Positions 32,554 to 40,454 of a stretch of DNA of 64,000 nt are shown here, piece after piece. Origin of the DNA: Owenweeksia sp965214115 (GTDB taxonomy: Bacteria > Bacteroidota > Bacteroidia > Flavobacteriales > Schleiferiaceae); the NCBI GenBank assembly GCA_965214115.1, contig CBDCAU010000003.1, forward strand, positions 1 to 64,000, written 5' to 3'. Positions within the stretch are counted from its first letter, which is position 1. Each line of letters opens with the position of its first letter. The translations under genes were made by a program, and so were the position numbers. The notes beneath the pieces are model-generated. The model saw nothing but the letters and a program-made list of their open reading frames with translations. It made no database searches and was not told the origin of the DNA.

Positions 32554-35190
32554 CTATGAACCGCAAGCCTCACAATCATCCGGATTGTCAATACTGCACG
32601 CAATGATTTCTTCTTCCGTATAGCCCACGATGTTCTTCGCCATTTCTGCCACGCGCTGTTCGTTGATGGCCTTGGTTTTTTCCAGCGCGCCGTTGGATGG
32701 GACCGCGCCGTTTTGTTCCTGTGAAATTGGATGGTTGTCCTGTGGAATCGCACGGCCGTGCGATTCTACCGCGCGCGCACCCTGCGATTTTACCGCCCGC
32801 CCCTGCGATTTTACCGCGCCATCATTAATCGCACGGCCGTGCGATTCTACGTGGCCGTGCGGTTCTACCAACATCTTTTCGGTTTGCCCGCTTTCCGTCA
32901 CCGGCTCCACTTGCGATTTCGCCTGTTTCTGTACGGTGAATTTGATGGCATCCGTCGCGGCTTTGGTGCGCAAATAATACATCCCCGTTTTCAGGCCTTT
33001 TTCCCACGCATAAAAATGCATCGAGGTCAGTTTGCCGGCGTTGGCGTTTTCCATAAACAGGTTCAGGCTCTGCGACTGGTCGATGAACTGGCCGCGGTCG
33101 GCGCTCATATCGATGATGTCTTTCATACTCATCTCCCACACCGTTTTGTACATCTCCTTGATGTTTTCGGGGATGGCATCGAGGTGCTGGATGCTGCCGT
33201 TGGAGCGGATGATTTCGTTTTTCAAATCCTCGTTCCACAGTCCTAAATCCACCAAATCCACCAAGAGGTGCTTGTTCACCACGATGAACTCGCCCGACAA
33301 AACGCGGCGCGTATAAATGTTGGATGTATAAGGCTCGAAACACTCGTTGTTGCCGAGGATTTGCGAGGTGCTGGCCGTCGGCATCGGCGCCAGCAACAGC
33401 GAGTTGCGCACACCGTGTTCCTTGATTTCGCCGCGCAAAGTGTCCCAATCCCAGCGGCCGCTCAAGTCCTTTTCGTCGGTGCCCCACATATTGAATTGAA
33501 ACAGCCCCTGACTAATCGGCGAGCCTTCGTAAGTCTCGTAAGCACCGTCCTGAATCGCCTCGTCCTTGCTCGCGCAAAGCGCCGCGTAGTAAAGCGTCTC
33601 GAATATTTCGCTGTTCAATTGTTTCGCCTCATCGGAGGTAAACGGCAGACGCAATTGGATGAACGTATCCGCCAAACCTTGCACGCCCAACCCGACCGGA
33701 CGATGCCGCATATTGCTGTTGCGCGCTTCGGGCACGGGGTAGTAATTCCGGTCAATAATCCGGTTCAAATTCTTGGTCACTTTGTAGGTGACTTCAAACA
33801 ATTTGTCGTGGTCAAACGCGCCTTCTTCCACGAACATCGGCAGCGCGATGCTGGCCAAATTGCACACCGCCACCTCGTCCGGCGCGGTATATTCGATGAT
33901 TTCCGTGCAGAGGTTGCTACTGCGAATCGTCCCCAGATTTTTCTGGTTCGATTTCTCGTTCGCCGCGTCTTTATACAATATATAAGGCGTGCCCGTCTCG
34001 ATTTGGCTCTCCAAAATCTTCGTCCACAGCTCGCGCGCTTTTATCGTTTTGCGGCCCTTGTTTTCGGCCTCGTATTTTTCATACAAGCGCTCAAATTCTT
34101 CGCCGTACGCATCGTAAAGGCCCGGACATTCGTTCGGGCACATCAGCGTCCAGTCCGCATTTTCCTTCACGCGCTTCATAAAAAGGTCGCACATCCACAG
34201 CGCGTAAAACAGGTCGCGGGCGCGCATTTCCTCTTTGCCGTGGTTCTTTTTCAAATCCAAAAAGGCGAAAATATCCGCGTGCCACGGTTCCATATAAATG
34301 GCAAAACTGCCCTTGCGCTTGCCGCCGCCTTGGTCCACGTAGCGCGCCGTGTCGTTGAACACGCGCAGCATCGGCACGATGCCGTTCGAGGTGCCGTTCG
34401 TCCCGCGGATGTAACTGCCCGTCGCCCGCACGTTGTGGATGCTCAGGCCAATGCCACCGGCGCTTTGCGAGATTTTGCTGCACTGTTTCAGCGTGTCGTA
34501 AATCCCGTCGATGCTGTCGTCTTTCATCGTCAAAAGGAAGCACGAACTCATCTGCGGCTTGGGCGTGCCCGCGTTGAAAAGCGTGGGCGTGGCGTGCGTA
34601 AAATATTTTTTGCTCATCAAGTGGTAGGTCTCGATGGCACTTTCCAAATCCTCTTTGTGGATGCCGATGGAAACGCGCATCAACATATGCTGCGGACGCT
34701 CGGCGATTTTGCCGTTCAGGCGCAGCAAGTAGCTGCGTTCCAAGGTTTTAAAACCAAAGTAATCGTACCCAAAATCACGATCGTAAATCAAGGTGCTGTC
34801 CAGCAGTTCCTTGTTTTTTTCGATGATTTCCATCACGTCGTCCGCAATCAACGGCGATTCCAAATTCGTTTTGGGATTCACATATTCGTGCAAATCCTTC
34901 ATCGTTTCGCTGAACGATTTGGTGGTGTTTTTATGGAGATTGCTCACCGCAATCCGCGCCGCCAGTTGCGCATAATCGGGATGCTTGGTCGTCAGCGAAG
35001 CCGCCACTTCCGCCGCCAAACTGTCTAATTCCGAGGTGGTTACCCCTTCGTAAATCCCCTCGATGACTTTCATCGCCACGTTGGTGGGGTTCACCAAATC
35101 ACTCATCCCATAGCACAGTTTCTGTATCCGTGCCGTGATTTTGTCAAACTTGACCGATTCTTTGCGGCCGTCTCGTTTTATTACGTACAT
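32554..35190 (-). CDS. nrdA: ribonucleoside-diphosphate reductase, alpha subunit (class Ia)
   Basis: 878 residues. An N-terminal ATP-cone starts MYVIKRDGRKESVKFDKI. The barrel carries the redox cysteine in SSCFLLTMKDD, the radical-site motif SSNLCTEI, the second redox cysteine in EVAVCNLASI, and the NSLLLAPMPTASTSQILGN signature. The C-terminal tail ends in a cysteine pair (DDCEACGS) that shuttles electrons from thioredoxin. Reduces ribonucleoside diphosphates with NrdB. Odd: residues about 773-816, the linker before the tail, are encoded by in-frame palindromic repeats (VESHGRAI twice, VKSQGRAV variants) identical to palindromes downstream of the gene. The linker is flexible, so activity may be unaffected. 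Confidence 0.96.
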   Translation of the reverse strand: MYVIKRDGRKESVKFDKITARIQKLCYGMSDLVNPTNVAMKVIEGIYEGVTTSELDSLAAEVAASLTTKHPDYAQLAARIAVSNLHKNTTKSFSETMKDLHEYVNPKTNLESPLIADDVMEIIEKNKELLDSTLIYDRDFGYDYFGFKTLERSYLLRLNGKIAERPQHMLMRVSIGIHKEDLESAIETYHLMSKKYFTHATPTLFNAGTPKPQMSSCFLLTMKDDSIDGIYDTLKQCSKISQSAGGIGLSIHNVRATGSYIRGTNGTSNGIVPMLRVFNDTARYVDQGGGKRKGSFAIYMEPWHADIFAFLDLKKNHGKEEMRARDLFYALWMCDLFMKRVKENADWTLMCPNECPGLYDAYGEEFERLYEKYEAENKGRKTIKARELWTKILESQIETGTPYILYKDAANEKSNQKNLGTIRSSNLCTEIIEYTAPDEVAVCNLASIALPMFVEEGAFDHDKLFEVTYKVTKNLNRIIDRNYYPVPEARNSNMRHRPVGLGVQGLADTFIQLRLPFTSDEAKQLNSEIFETLYYAALCASKDEAIQDGAYETYEGSPISQGLFQFNMWGTDEKDLSGRWDWDTLRGEIKEHGVRNSLLLAPMPTASTSQILGNNECFEPYTSNIYTRRVLSGEFIVVNKHLLVDLVDLGLWNEDLKNEIIRSNGSIQHLDAIPENIKEMYKTVWEMSMKDIIDMSADRGQFIDQSQSLNLFMENANAGKLTSMHFYAWEKGLKTGMYYLRTKAATDAIKFTVQKQAKSQVEPVTESGQTEKMLVEPHGHVESHGRAINDGAVKSQGRAVKSQGARAVESHGRAIPQDNHPISQEQNGAVPSNGALEKTKAINEQRVAEMAKNIVGYTEEEIIACSIDNPDDCEACGS

Positions 35191-35210
35191 TTTTGTTGGT
35201 TTTTGTTTAA

Positions 35211-35330
35211 AAAGTCCACAGTCGATAGTCCATAGTCCACAGCCTGTGTGGGAAAGTGTTGTCGGTTATAAAAGTCCACAGTCGACAGTCCATAGTTCAC
35301 AGCCTGTGTGGGAAAGTGTTGTTTATAAAA
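35211..35330. repeat. two 60-bp tandem repeats before nrdA, with an inverted partner at 36101-36138
   Basis: Units begin AAAGTCCACAGTCGA at 35211 and 35271. Each has GTCCATAG and CACAGCCTGTGTGGG followed by AAAGTGTTGT. An inverted relative, CCCCACAGGCTGTCGACTAT and onward, occupies about 36101-36138 immediately after the nrdB stop. The two inverted sites bracket the small genes at 35563-36026. Region 35331-35562 is AT-rich and holds no convincing gene. Confidence 0.8.
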
Positions 35331-35562
35331 TTTCTTATGATTCAAATTATCTAAAATCATTTTTCTATCTATAATTTTCTATGGTTTTTAATTGAATAAT
35401 CCAATCTAAAAATTTAGCTTCTTTCAATATTTTTAATGAACCAAAACCAAAGAACAATTTGAAAGCATTGTATTTTTTTATTTGGAATCAATTCACAACC
35501 TACATTCAGTTTATCTTTTGTGAAAAACTCCTGTTACGCCCCACCATAAATAAAGAACAACT

Positions 35563-35781
35563 TTATATTTTTTTTAAAGACAAATTTGAAAGCGATTCAC
35601 AACCGTGGATTTTTTTTAAAGATAAAATGACAAAAAGCCCAGCAAATCCAATATTCATCCAAAATTCCCATTGAGATTTAAAAAAACATCCCATTAAAAA
35701 AGCTCCAAAAGTGATTGCAATCAATACAATCAAATTAAGATTTTCTTTTAGAAAAATTCCTAAAGATTTTAATTTTTCCAT
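35563..35781 (-). CDS. small membrane protein of unknown function
   Basis: 72 residues with a hydrophobic region (about 16-55, LNLIVLIAITFGAFLMGCFF and FWMNIGFAGLFVILSL) that could form two membrane spans, then a short polar end. No family recognised. Its start overlaps the end of the gene at 35769 by 13 bases, so the two are probably cotranscribed between nrdB and nrdA. Much more AT-rich than the nrd genes, suggesting an insertion. Confidence 0.5.
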   Translation of the reverse strand: MEKLKSLGIFLKENLNLIVLIAITFGAFLMGCFFKSQWEFWMNIGFAGLFVILSLKKIHGCESLSNLSLKKI

Positions 35782-36026
35782 TCTACTTTTTTGTTCGAAA
35801 TCGACAAAACTTCTTTTGTATCAATTTCCTTCCAAGGAATTTGTGAATCGTCATACTCTATTATGACATAACTTCTTTCACAATTTTTCCAATTCGTGCA
35901 AGGCGGTTTGTTCGGTTTTTTTCTAAAGGGGATTTTGGCAATTTTTTTCAATTCATCAAGTGCTTCTTCATAAGAAGAAAACTTGCCCATATTTTGAGAA
36001 TGCAAACTGTCTTCAATTTCAAACAC
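35769..36026 (-). CDS. small soluble protein of unknown function
   Basis: 85 residues with a helical N-terminal half (SYEEALDELKKIAKIPF), a CTNWKNC cysteine pair, and strands RSYVIIEYDD and KEVLSISNKKVEWKN. No family recognised. Overlaps the following small membrane protein gene. Lies in an AT-rich islet flanked by inverted 35-40-base repeats between nrdB and nrdA. Confidence 0.5.
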   Translation of the reverse strand: MFEIEDSLHSQNMGKFSSYEEALDELKKIAKIPFRKKPNKPPCTNWKNCERSYVIIEYDDSQIPWKEIDTKEVLSISNKKVEWKN

Positions 36027-36140
36027 TCAAATCTTTTTTATAAAACCAAAAACCACTTTTCATATCTATAATCGACCACCCATTTCCACCCCACTTATCC
36101 CCACAGGCTGTCGACTATGGACTGTCGACCGTCGACTGCC

Positions 36141-37118
36141 CTAAAACTCCGAATCAAACGAAATCTTCTGCGACTCGCTCCCTTGCATCACCCCACTTTT
36201 TTGGTACTCGCCAACGCGCTTTTCAAAGAAGTTCGTTTTGCCTTGCAGCGAAATCATATCCATAAAATCGAAGGGGTTTTCCACGTTGTACACCTTGCTG
36301 CATTCCAGTTCTACCAACAGGCGGTCGGTCACAAATTCCAAATACTGCGTCATCAGTTTGGCGTTCATCCCGATGAGGTTCACCGGCAGCGATTCGGTGA
36401 TGAATTCCCGCTCGATGTCCAGCGCTTCGGTCAAAATTTGCTTAATGCGCTCTTCCGGCACTTTCGCCAAAAGGTGCTTGTTGTGCAAATGCACGGCAAA
36501 GTCGCAGTGCAAACCTTCGTCCCTCGAAATCAGCTCGTTGCTGAAAGTGAGGCCCGGCATCAACCCACGTTTTTTCAACCAAAAAATGCTGCAAAACGAA
36601 CCGCTGAAAAAGATGCCTTCCACTGCTGCAAAGGCAATCAACCGTTCTGCAAAAGAATCCGACTCAATCCATTTCAGCGCCCAGTCCGCCTTCTTTTTGA
36701 TGGCCTCGAAGTTGTTCAGCGCGTTAAAAAGCTGGTCGCGCTCGGCGGGGTCTTTTACGTACGTATCTATTAATAAGGAGTAGGTTTCGCTGTGCACGTT
36801 TTCCATCGCGATTTGGAAACCGTAGAAAAATTTCGCCTCGGTGTACTGCACTTCGTTCACGAAATTCTCGGCGAGGTTTTCATTTACGATGCCATCACTG
36901 GCGGCGAAAAAAGCGAGGATGTGCTTGATGAAATATTTCTCGTCGTTGGTCAAAACGGAATTCCAATGCACCAAATCTTCGTGCAAATCAATTTCCTCGG
37001 CCGTCCAAAAACTGGCCTCCTGTTTTTTGTACCATTTCCAAATATCTTCGTGTTCGATAGGGAAAAGCACGAAGCGGTTGGGGTTTTCTTGGAGGATGGG
37101 TTCCTGAATGTGGCTCAT
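36141..37118 (-). CDS. nrdB: ribonucleoside-diphosphate reductase, beta subunit (class Ia)
   Basis: 325 residues, ferritin-like. The diiron ligands fit the family pattern: E in FWTAEEIDL; E and H in AMENVHSETY, where the nearby Y is the radical tyrosine expected of class Ia; then E in AVEGIFFSG; and E...H in ISRDEGLHCDFAVHLHNKHL. The C-terminus (QKISFDSEF) is the usual acidic/hydrophobic peptide docking on NrdA. It makes the tyrosyl radical needed by NrdA. NrdA lies 950 bases downstream in the same direction, separated by an islet of two small genes and repeats. A DnaA-box-like site is 200 bases upstream. Confidence 0.96.
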   Translation of the reverse strand: MSHIQEPILQENPNRFVLFPIEHEDIWKWYKKQEASFWTAEEIDLHEDLVHWNSVLTNDEKYFIKHILAFFAASDGIVNENLAENFVNEVQYTEAKFFYGFQIAMENVHSETYSLLIDTYVKDPAERDQLFNALNNFEAIKKKADWALKWIESDSFAERLIAFAAVEGIFFSGSFCSIFWLKKRGLMPGLTFSNELISRDEGLHCDFAVHLHNKHLLAKVPEERIKQILTEALDIEREFITESLPVNLIGMNAKLMTQYLEFVTDRLLVELECSKVYNVENPFDFMDMISLQGKTNFFEKRVGEYQKSGVMQGSESQKISFDSEF

Positions 37119-37807
37119 TTTATTTTGTCTTTTTTATGATTTGCTAACTCCTTCGTTTTGAGCGACAACTCCCCCTTCCAAATTTGGTAACTCTTTTAAA
37201 ATGAATGAATTAAAAAAGGAAAATGTCGGCGATGCGCGGTTTTTTCTAAAACTTGCTCCACAAATGGAAGAAAAATAGTGGGGCGAACCAAGGGAGACTT
37301 CTGAACTTTTTCAGGGAGTTATCCACAGCCTTGGCATCCCTTTTTGCGGCAACTCGCTGAAACTTCGGCTTTGGGGAAAAACCAAATTTGCAAGGCGCGG
37401 ATTTCCCAAAATCTTTCCACACTTAATGTTGATAACGTTGGGGTAACAGTCGGCGGTTTGCAGTCGGCAATCGGCAATCAGCAATCAGCAATTTGCAATC
37501 GGGCGATTTGCTAATGGGACAATCAGTCAATGGGACAATTGGGCAATGGGCTAATGGGACAATCAGTCAATGGGACAAAGGGGCAATGTGCTAATGGGGC
37601 AATAAATTATGGGAGGGGAACAGGGAAGCGATGGAAATTGATTTTATCCCGACATCTTGGTTAGGCGGCCGACTCGCCTCTTCCTCTTAGAGTGGGAATG
37701 CTGTCTTCTGCCTCCTGAAACCTGCCTCTTGGCTTTCACAAAACATTAATATCCCCCACCAATAAACTGGCACGGTAATCGTTTTCTTCCGCAACAGAGT
37801 AGTAGAG
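37119..37807. repeat. gene-free region upstream of nrdB with low-complexity repeats
   Basis: Contains a perfect DnaA-box sequence TTATCCACA (37319-37327). Between about 37440 and 37605 lies a set of short degenerate repeats: CAATCAGCAAT-type units, then a 40-base period of GCTAATGGGACAATCAGTCA (37510 and 37550) with decayed copies. No coding potential seen. Confidence 0.6.
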
Positions 37808-37861
37808 TAGTTTCGTGACTTGAAGGGCCGCTTCATCCAATGGGGCGGCCTTCTTTTTTTT
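37808..37861 (+). promoter_or_regulatory. promoter with terminator-like hairpin at the transcript start
   Basis: TAGTTTCG (37808-37815) fits the -7 consensus. Starting about seven bases on is a strong hairpin, GAAGGGCCGC / GCGGCCTTC, followed by T8, ending 12 bases before the ATG at 37873. No plus-strand gene lies upstream for it to terminate, so it is either a 5'-protecting/attenuating hairpin for the following gene or the end of a very short RNA. Confidence 0.55.
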
Positions 37862-37872
37862 AGATTTGGGGG

Positions 37873-38340
37873 ATGAAAAAATTGAATTATAGGAAGATAT
37901 CCTTAATACTATATGCGGTATCTCTATTTCTGCCCATATTTTCAGTAGGATATATTGCCGGATTTTGGGCAGTAATTTCTTATTATCTAATTATTATAAT
38001 ACCTTACTATTTCCTGCCGTGGAGTGCCAATCTTGTTTATTTAATCAGTATTTTTTTGGAAAGAATGCTTGCTTTCAACCCAAAAAAAAGTCTACAAATT
38101 AGGATGCTGCTTTCATTTTACGCGATAGTTAGCGGCCTTTTTGCATTTACGTTGCCGGAAGCTTTAAGAGAGGATGAAAGAAGATCGATTGATTATATTC
38201 CTTCCGCGGAAGATATCGAAAACATCGAAAATATGTACCATTTGGGAGTAGGGTTTTACGTTTGGTTTTTAAGTTTTGTGATTTTATTTATAGGCCACTT
38301 TTGGGATTATCAAAAGGAAAAACTCAAAATACAAGAATAA
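37873..38340 (+). CDS. integral membrane protein of unknown function
   Basis: 155 residues with four to five hydrophobic segments (about 8-28, 30-50, 52-64, 78-96 and 126-146). A polar acidic loop carries YIPSAEDIENIENMYHLG, and the C-terminus is a basic tail (DYQKEKLKIQE). No known domain recognised. The next gene starts 14 bases later in the same direction, so they form a two-gene unit driven by the promoter at 37808. Confidence 0.6.
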   Translation: MKKLNYRKISLILYAVSLFLPIFSVGYIAGFWAVISYYLIIIIPYYFLPWSANLVYLISIFLERMLAFNPKKSLQIRMLLSFYAIVSGLFAFTLPEALREDERRSIDYIPSAEDIENIENMYHLGVGFYVWFLSFVILFIGHFWDYQKEKLKIQE

Positions 38341-38354
38341 AAAGTTGAACTGCT

Positions 38355-38840
38355 ATGAATAAAATCTTTGTCTTTCTTTATTTGCTCCTCTCATTTTTGA
38401 TAAATGAATCCCCCGCCCAATCCCCACAAATCCACACCGACTCCGCCATCGCCCAAGTATTCAACGTCTTGACCGGCAAGGAAACCGCCATCCCCGACAG
38501 CATCCCAAAATATCTGGAGCGCGGCGCGTGGGAGGCGCTGGCGTATCTCGAAAAAGAAAACGCCACCCAACAAGATTTGCAGCAAGCCGTGCCGGATTAT
38601 TATTCCTTTAAAAACGGAAAATTGCTCCTGAAACTCATCAACCCCGAAAACCTGAACGAGTATGGCACGGAGGTGAACGTCCCGTATTTAATTGACAATC
38701 AAGACAATGTCGTGCTGAAAGACCCGAAGACCGACGCCGAAAAAGCCCGCTGGCAAGTGATGTATTTGGATGCCAATTATTTGGCAATGGAGGTGGCCGG
38801 GCTGCGCATCTTCTTTACGCAGACGGCTTTGCAGGAATGA
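38355..38840 (+). CDS. secreted protein of unknown function
   Basis: 161 residues with signal peptide MNKIFVFLYLLLSFLINESPAQ. The mature part, about 139 residues, opens SPQIHTDSAIAQVFNVLTGKE, contains a helical WEALAYLEKENATQQDLQQA, and ends with strands ALRIFFTQT-like. No lipobox and no T9SS domain, so probably periplasmic. Family not recognised. The first part is AT-rich and the later part GC-richer, as in neighbouring native genes. Confidence 0.65.
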   Translation: MNKIFVFLYLLLSFLINESPAQSPQIHTDSAIAQVFNVLTGKETAIPDSIPKYLERGAWEALAYLEKENATQQDLQQAVPDYYSFKNGKLLLKLINPENLNEYGTEVNVPYLIDNQDNVVLKDPKTDAEKARWQVMYLDANYLAMEVAGLRIFFTQTALQE

Positions 38841-39174
38841 TTTTTTGTGGGGACAAAATGAAATAAATGTGGCATTTGCGTCCACCTCGTCGCCGTCGCT
38901 TGCTTTTGAATCCATCGGATTCAAATATTTGTAGCCTACGATTTGCCCGCGCTTTCAACGACCCCATCGGGGTCGAACATTTATTTGACCCCGATGGGGT
39001 CAGAATGTTGCGCCCACTATTTCTACAAATATGAGATGCCGATGGCATCTCCAGATGGGAAAAATGGAAACTGACACGCTCCGACCTACACCCATTTTAA
39101 ACACACTCCAGACCCACCGTTTTCCTTTACCTTTGAAACCTCTTTTGCAAATAAAAACCCCCAAAACAAACGGA
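38841..39174. repeat. intergenic palindromes of the ATCGG type
   Basis: Four related palindromes: GAATCCATCGGATTC (about 38918-38932), GACCCCATCGGGGTC (38960-38974), GACCCCGATGGGGTC (38987-39001) and GAGATGCCGATGGCATCTC (39031-39049). They are spaced by ATTTGTAG/CTACAAATAT inverted pairs. A -7 element TACCTTTG (39128-39135) precedes the next gene. Confidence 0.7.
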
Positions 39175-39579
39175 ATGTCCGGCGAAAAACAGAACTTGGA
39201 AATTGCCAAAATCCAAAAAGAAATCGAAAACTACCTGAGCCTCGGCAACACTTCCATCATCTTCGATTACCAAGAAAACAACGGCACCTTGCGGCTGGAC
39301 GTTATCACCGTGAACCCGCGCCACAACCAAAGTTTCCTCTTCCACAGCGTGGACGGCTACAACAAAATAGACGTGCTGAAAAAAATGCTGGACTACGTAA
39401 AAACCCAGCGCGAAAAGAACAACAGTTACACCCTCCAGTGGAGCATCAAGGGCGAAAACGAGCTGCACACCAGCTACTTCCGCTCCAAAGATATCCCCGA
39501 AGCCATCGAGAAATTACATTACGGCCGCGACCCGAACGGGATTACCATTTTTAGCGCGGTGTTAAATCCTTTGTCTTGA
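39175..39579 (+). CDS. conserved hypothetical protein
   Basis: 134 residues from the ATG at 39175 (MSGEKQNLEIAKIQ); the upstream in-frame extension passes through palindromic repeats and a promoter element and is rejected. The protein is a mixed alpha/beta unit: helix EIAKIQKEIENYLS, strands TSIIFDYQENNGTLRLDVITVNP and SFLFHSVDG, helix KIDVLKKMLDYVK, strand YTLQWSIKG, then a final helix and strand. It lacks signal or membrane segments. The pattern is that of a small conserved Bacteroidota protein; I cannot assign a family. Confidence 0.65.
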   Translation: MSGEKQNLEIAKIQKEIENYLSLGNTSIIFDYQENNGTLRLDVITVNPRHNQSFLFHSVDGYNKIDVLKKMLDYVKTQREKNNSYTLQWSIKGENELHTSYFRSKDIPEAIEKLHYGRDPNGITIFSAVLNPLS

Positions 39580-39662
39580 CGGCTGTTGGCGGTTTAAAAT
39601 ATTTTTATAATTTGAGGGCCTTGAAACAGAGGTGATTAAGGTCTTATAAAACTCTCTACAAA

Positions 39663-39824
39663 ATGGCAACCGACAGAAGACAAGAAATCAAGCAGCGGGC
39701 GCGCAGCATCCAAAAGGCAAACCGCCCCAAGCTCACTTCCAAAGATTATATAGAACGCGCATTGGTCATCCTCGTCATCGTGGGGATTCTCTTGGCCGCC
39801 CTTTTCCTGACCGATACCATCTAA
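39663..39824 (+). CDS. short single-span membrane protein
   Basis: 53 residues: a basic N-terminus (RRQEIKQRARSIQKANRPK) followed by one membrane span (ALVILVIVGILLAALFLTD). Too short for the usual ORF cut-off but with a clean start and host-like codon use. Function unknown. Confidence 0.6.
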   Translation: MATDRRQEIKQRARSIQKANRPKLTSKDYIERALVILVIVGILLAALFLTDTI

Positions 39825-39942
39825 ATAGAAACGTCAAGTTGTTTTATTGCAAAATGTTGCCGTTTCATCTGATTCTCATCGGGTTGCGCCCAGCCGTTCC
39901 TACTTTTGCGGCGTAAAACTCTTAGAAAAAACATCTACTCTT

Positions 39943-40065
39943 ATGGCATCCACCAATGCAAATTTCGCTAAGGCGAATTCCAAAAAACAACCTGTTGCCG
40001 AAATTGTGGGCGTGGTTATATTGATTTCCGCCATCGTGTCTTGCGCGCTGTTTTTCGGACTTTAA
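39943..40065 (+). CDS. short single-span membrane protein
   Basis: 40 residues: polar N-terminus (MASTNANFAKANSKKQP) and one span (AEIVGVVILISAIVSCALFF). The in-frame extension to 39847 is rejected because TACTTTTG at 39901-39908, a -7 promoter element, lies between the two starts. Similar in layout to the protein at 39663. Confidence 0.6.
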   Translation: MASTNANFAKANSKKQPVAEIVGVVILISAIVSCALFFGL

Positions 40066-40454
40066 TCCAACACTTTTTTTTGCAATACAATCCGTGCAGG
40101 ATTTCTTACAAAAAATCTTGAATTTGCAGGAATGGTTTTGTGGATAACATAACATTTTGATTTGCCCCCAGATTTTTCTGTCTGAATGAATGGGCCTTCG
40201 AAAATAGTATCCCTCGCTTGAAATCATAAAACTTCAATATTCAATTGATGCAACGTTTAAAGTTGCGGCGCTTCAAATCGGTTTTTCATTTTCAAAAGTC
40301 GGTATTTTGCCTTTACAAAATTTCAAGAACTAAATGACAATTCCCATTGAGGTTGGGGGGGGCTTGCAATTATCGGCAGCATCAGTTTCTCTCGCGCGCT
40401 CAGCGTATTGGGTTGAAGGAATTCGCTTACAAAAAACAAGCTCCACTTTCTGTT
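40066..40454. other. intergenic region
   Basis: No gene seen. Contains a perfect DnaA-box sequence on the minus strand (TGTGGATAA at 40139-40147) and AT-rich DNA. The last part carries CTCGCGCGCTCAG and a G8 run (about 40357). Confidence 0.4.

Noticed and set aside
32554..35190. Intein in NrdA
   Set aside because: The protein has normal length apart from a ~40-residue repeat linker, and no splicing motifs are present.
37440..37610. CRISPR array or coding repeat
   Set aside because: Short, degenerate, irregular AT-rich repeats with stops in all frames.
40139..40147. Replication origin suggested by DnaA-box sequences at 22.1, 37.3 and 40.1 kb
   Set aside because: Only isolated single boxes, no cluster, no dnaA/dnaN neighbours and no AT-rich unwinding region next to multiple boxes.
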